Source of the DNA: Phycisphaerales bacterium UBA4658
Lineage (GTDB): Bacteria > Planctomycetota > Phycisphaerae > Phycisphaerales > UBA1924
Reading direction: 5' to 3'
Assembly (NCBI GenBank): GCA_002405485.1
Contig: DHLW01000144.1
Span: forward strand, 4,596-19,590
Length of the DNA stretch: 14,995 nucleotides
Of this stretch, positions 1-5,779 are shown piece after piece. How positions within the stretch are numbered: position 1 is the stretch's first letter; every line of letters starts with the position of its first letter. A program made the translations under genes and the position numbers. The notes under the pieces were generated by a model. It ran no database searches, had not been told where the DNA came from, and was given only the letters and a program-made list of their open reading frames with translations.

Positions 1-927
1 GTGGGTGTAGATCTGCGTGGTGGAGATGTCGGCGTGGCCAAGCAGATCCTGCACGACGCGGAGGTCGGCTCCGCCCGAGAGCAGATGCGTGGCGAAGCTG
101 TGGCGGAGCATGTGCGGGTGCACGTCGCGCAATCCGGCGAGGGCGGCGTTCTTCTTGACGAGCTGCCAGACCGCGACCCGTTCGAGCGGGCGGCCGGTCC
201 TGGAGAGCAGCAGGCGACCATCTGATCGATCGGGCCGGGCGCGTTCTCCGTTGGCGGTCGAGCCGATCAGCCGCGGTCGGCAGTCGGCGAGGTAGCGTTC
301 AAGGGCGGTCTGCGCGGGCCGGCCGACAGGAACGAGGCGCTGCTTGTTGCCCTTGCCGGTGACGGTGATGATCCCGAGCGAGGGATGGATGTCCTTGACG
401 TGCAGATCGGCGACCTCGCTGGCGCGCAGGCCGCAGGCGTACATGAGTTCGAGCATCGCCCGATCGCGCAGGTGCAGCGGAGGAGCGGCGGGGTTCTTCT
501 CCGGCGGGGCCTTGTCCGGAGCTTCGACGAGCTGCTTCATCTGCCGGGGCGAGAGCACGCCGGGGAGCTTCTTCCAGCGGGTCGGGCGGTCCAGATGGTC
601 GGCGGGGTTGTCGGTGATGAGGCCGGTGCTGAGCAGCCATCGGCAGAAGACCCGCGTGGTGGCCAGGTGGCGGATCACGCTGCTGGATTCCATGCCGCGA
701 TCGTTCTTCAGACGGGCAAGGTGCGTGGCGAGGTCGCGCGGGGTGACCTGAGCGAAGGCGGTTCGCCCGACGTCGGAAAGATCGATGAGCAGGTCGCGGA
801 GGTCGCGGTCGTAGGCCTCCAGGGAGTTCTTCGCCAGGCCGCACTCGACGCGGAGAAAGGCGAGGAACTGTGAGCGAGCCTTGGCGAACTCTGGTGGAAG
901 GGTGATGGGCGAGGCGGCCGCGGGCAT
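1..927 (-). CDS. xerD: XerC/XerD-type tyrosine recombinase (C-terminal end cut off)
   Basis: Site-specific recombinase of the tyrosine integrase family; XerC/XerD proteins resolve chromosome dimers at dif with FtsK. I read 309 residues from the ATG at 927. An N-terminal SAM-like core-binding domain (about residues 15-105) is followed by the catalytic domain. All catalytic positions are visible: R168 in GLRASEV, K192 in TGKGNK, H272 and R275 in HMLRHSF, H298 in LLGHADIS and the nucleophile Y307 in QIYTH. The window ends two residues after the tyrosine, so only the short C-terminal tail is missing. The protein looks intact. I cannot separate XerC from XerD by eye, so the symbol is tentative. 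The gene lies downstream of flagellin A on the same strand but beyond a strong terminator, so it is probably a separate transcription unit. No clear Shine-Dalgarno sequence precedes the ATG. Confidence 0.9.
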   Translation of the reverse strand, partial: MPAAASPITLPPEFAKARSQFLAFLRVECGLAKNSLEAYDRDLRDLLIDLSDVGRTAFAQVTPRDLATHLARLKNDRGMESSSVIRHLATTRVFCRWLLSTGLITDNPADHLDRPTRWKKLPGVLSPRQMKQLVEAPDKAPPEKNPAAPPLHLRDRAMLELMYACGLRASEVADLHVKDIHPSLGIITVTGKGNKQRLVPVGRPAQTALERYLADCRPRLIGSTANGERARPDRSDGRLLLSRTGRPLERVAVWQLVKKNAALAGLRDVHPHMLRHSFATHLLSGGADLRVVQDLLGHADISTTQIYTH

Positions 928-935
928 CGCTCGGA

Positions 936-943
936 TTATCGGC
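936..943 (-). promoter_or_regulatory. Sigma-28-like -10 octamer before the recombinase gene
   Basis: The minus strand reads GCCGATAA here, identical to the enterobacterial flagellar sigma-28 -10 consensus. It ends 8 nt before the recombinase ATG. No TAAAGTTT-like -35 element is present 11 nt upstream, so this may be chance. Confidence 0.2.
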
Positions 944-1017
944 ACGACCGCCCGCGACCGATTCCCGAATCCCCTCTTCCCGAGTCTTGAGCGGCGCGCG
1001 AGTGGACTGATCAGCGG

Positions 1018-1056
1018 GAAAGGAAAACCGCCCCGGTCCTTTGGGAACCGGGGCGG
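1018..1056 (-). terminator. Intrinsic terminator of flagellin A
   Basis: A perfect 10-bp stem (CCGCCCCGGT at 1056-1047 on the minus strand, pairing with 1037-1028) has a 9-nt loop and is followed directly by a T-rich tract (TTTTCCTTTCCC at 1027-1016). It begins 40 nt after the flagellin A stop codon and separates flagellin A from the recombinase gene. Confidence 0.92.
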
Positions 1057-1095
1057 CGAAGTGCTACGGAGTCACTGGTCGGCCTACTTCAGGGA

Positions 1096-2613
1096 TTAGC
1101 CCCGGAGCAGGGAGAGGGCCGACTGCGGCGACTGGTTCGCCAGACCGAGGACGTTGGTGGCCGCCTGCACCAGGATCTGGTTGCGGGTAAGGCCGGCGGT
1201 CTCGGCGGCGAAGTTGGCGTCGCGGATGGAGCTCTCGGCGGCCGAGGTGTTCTCCAGCGACACACCGAGCGAGCGGATGGTCGCACCGATGGTGTTCTTC
1301 TGGAAGGCACCGAGGCGGCCGCGGGTGCTGGAGACCTGGGTGATGGCCTCAGCGACGACCTTCTGAGCGTTCTCGAGGTTGCCGCTCACCACGTTGTTGG
1401 ACTGACCGGAGGCCAGCGAGTTGAGGAAGCCGGTGGTCGAGTTGCCGAGCTTGCGGATGGCGATGTTGCCGACGCCGATGGCGACCTTGCCGGCGATATC
1501 AACCTGGCCGGCGAGCTGGAAGTCGGCCCCGCCGCCGGTGATGGTGAAGGCGGAGACGGCGCCCAGGGTCTGGGAGGCGGAGGTGGAGAAGGTGATCTCG
1601 GTGTCGAGGAAGTCGCTGTTGACGCGAGCGGTCTTGCCGTTGGCGGTGGCGCGGATGCCGTTGATGGTGGCGTTGACGTCCTGGCCGAGGTCGCGGAAGC
1701 CGTTGGTGATGGCCGAGGAGTTGAACGCCTGGCGGGTACCGGTGTTGTTGGTGTTGAAGTTGGTGGCGGTTCGGCTGTAGACGCCGGTCGTGCCGGTGGT
1801 CAGGCCGCCGGCGTTGATGACGCGGACGCTGACGAACTCGCTGGAGCCGAAGTCGGTCGAGCTGAGGGTGAGGCCGGTGCCGGAGACGACGGCCTGCACG
1901 CCGGTGACGTTGGTGAAGCTGTTGATGGAGTCGCGGATGCTCGTGAGCGTGGTGCCCGAGCTGAAGGAGAGCTCGCGGGAGCCCTTGCTGCCGCCGACTT
2001 CGATCACGAACTGGGCGCTGGCGGCCGAGAGGTCCAGGGCGGCGGCGCCGGCGGAGAGGAACAGACCGGCCTGCTGGGCGGACTGGGTGACGATGGCGTT
2101 GACGGCGAGGGTGGAGCCGCTGGCGAGCTTGGCGCCGTTGACCTTGAAGTCGGTGACGCTGGTGGCGACGCTGTTCACCTGGTAATCCAGGGAGCCGTTG
2201 AGGAGGCGCTTGCCCTGGAAGCTGGTGGAGCCGGCGACGCGGTCGATGGTCTGCAGGATCGAGTCGATCTGCAGCTGGTTGGCCTTCTTTTCATCCTCCG
2301 ACAGGCCGGCGGTGTTGGCCGTGTTGGTGATGAGCCCCTGCAGCTCGGTGAGCAGCGAGGAGACTTCGGAGAGACCACCCTCGGCGATGTTCACGACCTG
2401 GTCGGCGCGCTCGGCGTTGCCGATGGCGGCGTTGATCGAGTTCTTCTCCGAGCGCAGCTTCTCGCTGGCGATCAGACCTGCCGGGTCGTCCTTGCCGCGG
2501 TTGATCCGCAGACCCGTGGACAGGCGCTCGAGCGACTGGTTCAGCGAGTTGTTGTTCTGACCCAGGACGCGCTGAGCAATGAGAGACTGGACGTTGGTGT
2601 TGATCCGACTCAT
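1096..2613 (-). CDS. fliC: Flagellin (flagellin A)
   Basis: Major filament subunit of 505 aa, exported by the flagellar type III system and polymerised outside the cell. The N-terminal D0/D1 domain begins MSRINTNVQSL and contains LERLSTGLRINRGKDDPAGL and the ANQLQIDSI/LLNGSLDY region (to about residue 145). A central D2/D3 part follows, containing an FTITGGGADFQL motif near residue 357. The C-terminal D1/D0 domain is the last 90 or so residues (GRLGAFQKNTI, then ATNVLGLANQSPQSALSLLRG). I see no cysteine, as usual for flagellins. The ATG at 2613 is chosen because it gives the canonical flagellin N-terminus and has GGAGG 9 nt upstream; an in-frame extension to 2778 has neither. It is the second of two tandem flagellins and has its own leader and terminator. 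Regulation by CsrA is suggested by an ACGGA motif over the Shine-Dalgarno sequence and a GGA-loop hairpin further upstream. Confidence 0.96.
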   Translation of the reverse strand: MSRINTNVQSLIAQRVLGQNNNSLNQSLERLSTGLRINRGKDDPAGLIASEKLRSEKNSINAAIGNAERADQVVNIAEGGLSEVSSLLTELQGLITNTANTAGLSEDEKKANQLQIDSILQTIDRVAGSTSFQGKRLLNGSLDYQVNSVATSVTDFKVNGAKLASGSTLAVNAIVTQSAQQAGLFLSAGAAALDLSAASAQFVIEVGGSKGSRELSFSSGTTLTSIRDSINSFTNVTGVQAVVSGTGLTLSSTDFGSSEFVSVRVINAGGLTTGTTGVYSRTATNFNTNNTGTRQAFNSSAITNGFRDLGQDVNATINGIRATANGKTARVNSDFLDTEITFSTSASQTLGAVSAFTITGGGADFQLAGQVDIAGKVAIGVGNIAIRKLGNSTTGFLNSLASGQSNNVVSGNLENAQKVVAEAITQVSSTRGRLGAFQKNTIGATIRSLGVSLENTSAAESSIRDANFAAETAGLTRNQILVQAATNVLGLANQSPQSALSLLRG

Positions 2614-2622
2614 GTTCGATGT

Positions 2623-2629
2623 CCTCCGT
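2623..2629 (-). promoter_or_regulatory. Flagellin A ribosome binding site with overlapping ANGGA motif
   Basis: ACGGAGG on the minus strand combines the Shine-Dalgarno GGAGG (2627-2623) with ACGGA (2629-2625), the core recognised by CsrA. The spacing to the ATG is 9 nt. The 9-mer CACGGAGGA is identical at the flagellin B start. A weak enclosing stem, GTTC (2643-2640) with GAAC (2617-2614), ends directly at the start codon. Confidence 0.6.
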
Positions 2630-2737
2630 GCACTTTCTTGAACCGGGCGCTCGTCGCTGGCCCGGCCCCACCTTGGGGCTGCTTGCCGCTTCCCGGCGGC
2701 GTACACACTTGAGCGCCCCGTGGGGTTTGGAGCGCCC

Positions 2738-2770
2738 GTCCGGCATCCGTGCCGGACACGGTCGTCCGGC
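2738..2770 (-). promoter_or_regulatory. Three-strand alternative hairpin with a GGA loop in the flagellin A leader
   Basis: On the minus strand GCCGGAC (2770-2764) is followed by its complement GTCCGGC (2757-2751) and by a second GCCGGAC (2744-2738). The middle strand can pair with either flank, giving two mutually exclusive 7-bp GC-rich hairpins. The first has loop GACCGT. The second has loop ACGGAT, close to the CsrA consensus hairpin loop ARGGAU closed by C-G. It lies 125-157 nt before the flagellin A ATG. Whether it is inside the mRNA depends on an unmapped transcription start. A DNA operator made of inverted repeats is the alternative reading. Confidence 0.5.
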
Positions 2771-2858
2771 TGCTCCACGAGAGCGCCGGAACAGGCGGGA
2801 CATCGACGAGGACGGAGGGCGGGTTGAGTTCGCGGATCTCAGGAGCGGCGAGAAATTC

Positions 2859-2897
2859 CAAAAATGTCGGAAGCCCCCCGACTGTCGGGGGGCTTCC
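2859..2897 (-). terminator. Intrinsic terminator of flagellin B
   Basis: A perfect 12-bp stem (GGAAGCCCCCCG at 2897-2886 on the minus strand, pairing with 2880-2869) has a loop of only 5 nt. It is followed after GACA by TTTTT. It lies 65 nt after the flagellin B stop codon and makes flagellin A an independently promoted unit. The rest of the 349-nt gap (2614-2962) holds no credible gene; it contains the flagellin A leader elements listed separately and no consensus sigma-28 or sigma-54 site that I can recognise. Confidence 0.9.
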
Positions 2898-2962
2898 TGG
2901 AGGATTCGGACCGGTTTTTGGACGTCCGATCGGGGGTTATCACCCGAGGATCGGTCCCGGAG

Positions 2963-4507
2963 TTACTGCCGGAGGAGCTGCAGCACCTGCTGGCTCTGCT
3001 GGTTGGAGAGCTGCAGGATGTTCGTCGCCGCGCTGGTGAGGATCTGGGCGCGGGTGAGCTTGCTGGTCTCGTCGGCGAAGTCGGCGTCTCGGATGCGCGA
3101 CTCGCTGGCGGTGAGGTTCTCGATCGCGGCCTGCAGCGAGCGGACGTTGGTCTGCAGCGTGTTCTTCTCGAACGCGCCCAGCCGACCGCGAATCTGGGAG
3201 ATCTCATCGACGGCGGTGTCGAGGATGGAGGTAGCGTCGGCGAAGTTGTTGCGGGACTTGCTGCTGGCCAGAGCGTTGGTGCCGCCGGTCTTGAGCGAGG
3301 AGAGGAACTGGATCTGGTTGTTGATGATGGTGCCGCCCAGGCGGCTGGCGGCGATGGATTGCACGCCGATGTTGATCTGCTGGCTGGAGTTGATCTGCCC
3401 GCCGAGCTGGTACAGCGCGCCGCCCCCGGTGATGTAGAACGAGCTGGTGGAGCCGTTGGTCGTGCCGAAGGTGCGGGCCAGGTCGAGATTGAGCGAGATG
3501 CTGGTGGTGTTCTGGACGCTGACCTTGAGACCATCGCCGGTGGCGAGGTTGCCGTTGACGATGGCGGCGACGTTTCGGCCGGCATCGTTGGTGGCGCGGA
3601 GGAGGTTGCCGCCGCTCTGGAGCGTGGCGAGGGAGATGGCCGAAGGGAGGGCGAAGCCGTCGGGGGTCTTGTAGGTGCGGAACCAGCCGCCGCCGGGTGG
3701 GCCGCCGACGCGTTCGACCGACACGAAGGCCTTGGAACCGAACTCGACGGAGCTGAAGCGAAGGCCGGAGTTGGGGTTGCCGGCGTTGATGAGCGAGGCG
3801 GAGATGCCGGTGGCGTCCTTGAACTGGTTGACGGCGCTCACGACAGAGGCGAGGGACTGCCCGGAGAGGATCGAGATCTCCTGGACGCCCTTGGGGCCCC
3901 CGATCGCGATGGTGGTGGTGGACTGGAAGACGCCGGTGGCCGCGGAGAGGAAGATGTTGGCGGTCTGCGCCGAGGAGATGACGTTGACGTTCACCTGGAC
4001 GCTGCTGGTGCCGGCGAAGTTGGCGCTGTTGACGGCGACCTTGGGGATGTTGGCGGTGTTGACGCCCGAGAGGGTGTAGTCGAGCGAGCCGTTGAGCAGC
4101 TTGAGGCCGCCGAAGCTCGCGGCGTTGGAGATTCGGGTGATGGACTCGATCGCCGAGTCGATCTGGAGCTGGTTGGCCTCGCGTTCCTCGTCGGAGACGG
4201 CGCCGGTGTTGGCGGCCTCGACGACCAGAGCGCGAACGGAGCTGAGCAGATCGCTCACTTCCGAGAGGGCCCCTTCGGTGGTGGCGATGACGCTGGAGGC
4301 GCGGCTGGAGTTGCTCACGGCCTGGTTGAGGCCCGAGACCTCCGAGCGCAGTCGCTCCGAGACGATGAGCCCGGCGGGGTCATCGGCTCCGCGGTTGATC
4401 CGCACGCCCGTGGACAGGCGATTGAGCCGAAGTTGCAGGTCGTCGTTCGCCCGGTTCAGATTCGATCGGGCGATCAGACTGGGAATATTCGAGTTGATTC
4501 GAGCCAT
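2963..4507 (-). CDS. fliC: Flagellin (flagellin B)
   Basis: Second filament subunit, 514 aa. The N-terminal D0/D1 domain runs from MARINSNIPSL through LNRLSTGVRINRGADDPAGLI to KLLNGSLDYTL near residue 145. The central region contains IAIGGPKGVQEISILSG and FYITGGGALYQLGGQ (near residue 359), which correspond to similar segments of flagellin A. The C-terminal domain contains RGRLGAFEKNTLQTNVRS and ends SNQQSQQVLQLLRQ. No cysteine is seen. The two proteins share architecture but differ along their whole length, so this is not a recent duplication. The ATG at 4507 gives the canonical N-terminus and has GGAGG 6 nt upstream. It follows csrA by 149 nt with no visible terminator between, so read-through from csrA is possible. 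Its start region folds into a hairpin holding both Shine-Dalgarno sequence and AUG. Confidence 0.96.
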   Translation of the reverse strand: MARINSNIPSLIARSNLNRANDDLQLRLNRLSTGVRINRGADDPAGLIVSERLRSEVSGLNQAVSNSSRASSVIATTEGALSEVSDLLSSVRALVVEAANTGAVSDEEREANQLQIDSAIESITRISNAASFGGLKLLNGSLDYTLSGVNTANIPKVAVNSANFAGTSSVQVNVNVISSAQTANIFLSAATGVFQSTTTIAIGGPKGVQEISILSGQSLASVVSAVNQFKDATGISASLINAGNPNSGLRFSSVEFGSKAFVSVERVGGPPGGGWFRTYKTPDGFALPSAISLATLQSGGNLLRATNDAGRNVAAIVNGNLATGDGLKVSVQNTTSISLNLDLARTFGTTNGSTSSFYITGGGALYQLGGQINSSQQINIGVQSIAASRLGGTIINNQIQFLSSLKTGGTNALASSKSRNNFADATSILDTAVDEISQIRGRLGAFEKNTLQTNVRSLQAAIENLTASESRIRDADFADETSKLTRAQILTSAATNILQLSNQQSQQVLQLLRQ

Positions 4508-4532
4508 GGCAATCCTCCGTGATTGGTCATGG
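4504..4532 (-). promoter_or_regulatory. Hairpin enclosing Shine-Dalgarno and AUG of flagellin B
   Basis: The mRNA can pair CCAUG (4532-4528) with CAUGG (4508-4504), and inside that CAAU (4525-4522) with AUUG (4513-4510), separated by a 2x1 internal loop. The apical 8-nt loop is CACGGAGG (4521-4514), which is both the Shine-Dalgarno sequence and an ANGGA motif. The start codon (4507-4505) lies in the outer stem. This is the geometry expected of a translation-controlled start at which CsrA competes with the ribosome. The stems are short, so stability needs a folding calculation. Confidence 0.55.
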
Positions 4533-4550
4533 ACGCGCGAGCCGGCGAGG

Positions 4551-4564
4551 TCGAGGTCCGTCGA
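4551..4564 (-). promoter_or_regulatory. Small GGA-loop hairpin upstream of flagellin B
   Basis: UCGA (4564-4561) can pair with UCGA (4554-4551) around the 6-nt loop CGGACC. Together with the preceding base this gives an ACGGA motif at 4561-4557, 41 nt before the ACGGA over the Shine-Dalgarno sequence. Paired GGA sites at this kind of distance are typical of CsrA-regulated leaders, where one dimer bridges two sites. The stem is only 4 bp, so it could be chance. Confidence 0.3.
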
Positions 4565-4656
4565 TCGCTTGGTGGTTCACGCGGGGAGGGGGGGAGTTCA
4601 GAACGCGGTGAGAATCAAGTAGAGGTTCGGCGTGGTGCGGCCGATGCGCACGCGGG

Positions 4657-4992
4657 CTAGGCCGTCTTGGCGTCTCCTGGTCGGATCTGCGGCGGGGCGG
4701 GGGCCGGCGTGATCGGCGCCGGAGCGAGCTTGGCTCCGGGGGCGATCCCCGGGGTGCGCGGGCGCTTCATGGGCCCGGGTGAGGGGAGTTGCGAGAGGTC
4801 GGCGCCGGTGATCTGGCTGGCGCGCTGGTTCTCGGCCTTGATGGCCTCGTAGACCTCTTTGCGGTGAACGGCGATCCTGGTCGGGGCGGTGATGCCCAGG
4901 CGGACCTTGTCGCCACGGATGTCGACGACGGTAATTTCGATGTCGTCGCCGATCATGATTGTCTCGTCGCGTTGGCGGGAGAGCACCAGCAT
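4657..4992 (-). CDS. csrA: Carbon storage regulator CsrA with long proline-rich tail
   Basis: Homodimeric RNA-binding protein that binds GGA motifs in leaders and usually blocks ribosome access; together with FliW it controls flagellin translation. The canonical core is residues 1-59: MLVLSRQRDETIMIGDDIEI, then VVDIRGDKVRLGI and APTRIAVHRKEVYEAI, with RNA-contacting L4 and R44 present. Total length is 111 aa against about 60-75 for typical CsrA. The extra 45 or so residues are rich in Pro and Ala and look disordered. The start at 4992 is fixed by the invariant MLVLSR N-terminus, with GGAAGGAG 9 nt upstream; the in-frame extension to 5115 is not CsrA-like. It follows fliW by 193 nt and precedes flagellin B. 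Its own leader has two hairpins with ANGGA in the loop, suggesting autoregulation. Confidence 0.95.
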   Translation of the reverse strand: MLVLSRQRDETIMIGDDIEITVVDIRGDKVRLGITAPTRIAVHRKEVYEAIKAENQRASQITGADLSQLPSPGPMKRPRTPGIAPGAKLAPAPITPAPAPPQIRPGDAKTA

Positions 4993-4997
4993 CGGTG

Positions 4998-5011
4998 GAG
5001 GCTCCTTCCTC
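4998..5011 (-). promoter_or_regulatory. Shine-Dalgarno hairpin of csrA with ANGGA loop
   Basis: GAGG (5011-5008) can pair with CCUC (5001-4998) around the 6-nt loop AAGGAG, which contains AAGGA and the core of the Shine-Dalgarno sequence. This would expose the GGA in a hexaloop 6 nt before the start codon. The stem has 4 bp, mostly G-C. It is a plausible CsrA autoregulatory site. Confidence 0.4.
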
Positions 5012-5091
5012 GTCGAGCGTGGAGTACACAGGGAAAGTGACGCCCTCGGCGCTGTAGAGGCCGAGCAGGGCAGGCGGAGCTGAACGTCGCG

Positions 5092-5107
5092 GGGTCTTCC
5101 GTGACCC
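5092..5107 (-). promoter_or_regulatory. GGA-hexaloop hairpin in the csrA leader
   Basis: GGGUC (5107-5103) pairs perfectly with GACCC (5096-5092) around the 6-nt loop ACGGAA, giving an ACGGA motif at the top of a 5-bp stem. It lies 100-115 nt before the csrA ATG. The loop differs from the flagellin A upstream loop (ACGGAU) only at the last base. The rest of the 193-nt fliW-csrA gap shows no terminator and no clear promoter. Confidence 0.4.
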
Positions 5108-5185
5108 GGATACATGTGCGGAGTCGCCGCGCGGAGTAGGCAGGGGAGGGTGAAGGTGGCAACGGAAACGAGTTGTGGCCCGGGT

Positions 5186-5647
5186 TCAGGCCGTGGCGGC
5201 CCGCGAGGCGGGCTGCTGGGCCTTGACCCCGAGCGTGAGCAGCGGGTGCCGGGTGTTCCACCGCTTCTCGGCGAGCACGAACTGCTCGCCCGAGCGGTTG
5301 AGCGTGTTGATCACCAGCGGCCCCTGAAGGTTGCCCGTCAGGGTCTGGTCGACCTTGTTCACGATCACGAACACCTGTGCATCCTCGAGCTTGGAGAGAC
5401 TCAGCTCGCCCATCTGCTCGGCCCGGATCGGCACGGAATAGTCCGGGACAAAGAAGGAAGGATCGGTCACCACGAACGCCAGGGTGGGATCGTCCACCGA
5501 CTGCAGCCAGAAGAACGCGGAGTCCTCCGCGGGCTCCAGCAGGCAGTAGCGCTTGTGCTCGCTAAAGCCCAGCAGGCCCTTGGGGAACGTGATCACGCGA
5601 TCATCCGCGATCTCAACAACACCGAACCGTGTGGTTCGAACGTGCAT
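5186..5647 (-). CDS. fliW: Flagellar assembly factor FliW
   Basis: FliW is a small beta-barrel protein that binds free cytoplasmic flagellin and, when released, binds CsrA and relieves its repression of flagellin translation. The protein here is 153 aa, normal for the family. Typical motifs are FPKGLLGF (residues 21-28), the FFWLQSVDDPTLAFVVTDP stretch (45-63), and a C-terminal segment with NLQGPLVIN and a QFVL region. The ATG at 5647 is chosen because MHVRTTRFGVVEI is the expected FliW N-terminus and GGGAG lies 7 nt upstream. An in-frame TTG at 5761 would add 38 low-complexity residues with no family resemblance and would run through a strong palindrome. It sits between flgL and csrA, the usual context. 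Confidence 0.93.
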   Translation of the reverse strand: MHVRTTRFGVVEIADDRVITFPKGLLGFSEHKRYCLLEPAEDSAFFWLQSVDDPTLAFVVTDPSFFVPDYSVPIRAEQMGELSLSKLEDAQVFVIVNKVDQTLTGNLQGPLVINTLNRSGEQFVLAEKRWNTRHPLLTLGVKAQQPASRAATA

Positions 5648-5689
5648 GTGGGTGCTCCCACGCTGGCCTGTCCTTCTCCGGGATTGCGC

Positions 5690-5722
5690 CCCGGGCACGT
5701 GCCCGGGCGACGTCCTGTCGCC
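5690..5722 (-). promoter_or_regulatory. Overlapping palindrome and AGGA-loop hairpin upstream of fliW
   Basis: Two inverted repeats overlap by 2 nt in the 132-nt flgL-fliW gap. Positions 5690-5707 form a perfect 18-bp palindrome, CCCGGGCAC joined to GTGCCCGGG. Positions 5706-5722 form GGCGAC (5722-5717), loop AGGAC, GTCGCC (5711-5706). The second loop exposes GGA, and an AAGGA motif follows at 5675-5671, 23 nt before the ATG. There is no T-tract, so this is not a standard terminator. It could be a CsrA leader site, a protein operator or an mRNA-processing structure. Confidence 0.4.
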
Positions 5723-5779
5723 ACCGATCCGGGCCAGCGCCGGGTCGGGTGTTCCTGTCAATGACCCGCCTTCCGCCTT

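Noticed and set aside
2735..2760. Sigma-54 promoter before flagellin A
   Set aside because: CCGGCACG resembles a -24 element, but the position of the -12 element reads CCGG instead of TTGC. The bases are explained by the hairpin repeat.
2614..2778. In-frame 55-residue N-terminal extension of flagellin A
   Set aside because: Flagellins start at the MSRINTN-type motif and are exported through an unprocessed N-terminus. The extension is low complexity, lacks a ribosome binding site and overlaps the leader hairpins.
1..4507. Flagellar phase variation by the adjacent recombinase
   Set aside because: I found no matching inverted repeats flanking either flagellin or its promoter region. The two terminator stems differ in sequence, and the recombinase looks like a housekeeping Xer protein.
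2864..4522. 552-residue plus-strand open frame opposite flagellin B
   Set aside because: It is a shadow of flagellin B produced by GC-rich codons. The translation is Gly/Asp/Val-rich low complexity with no domain, and the minus strand is unmistakable flagellin.
5648..5761. Longer FliW from a TTG start
   Set aside because: The added 38 residues are not FliW-like and would be encoded across a perfect 18-bp palindrome; the internal ATG has its own GGGAG.
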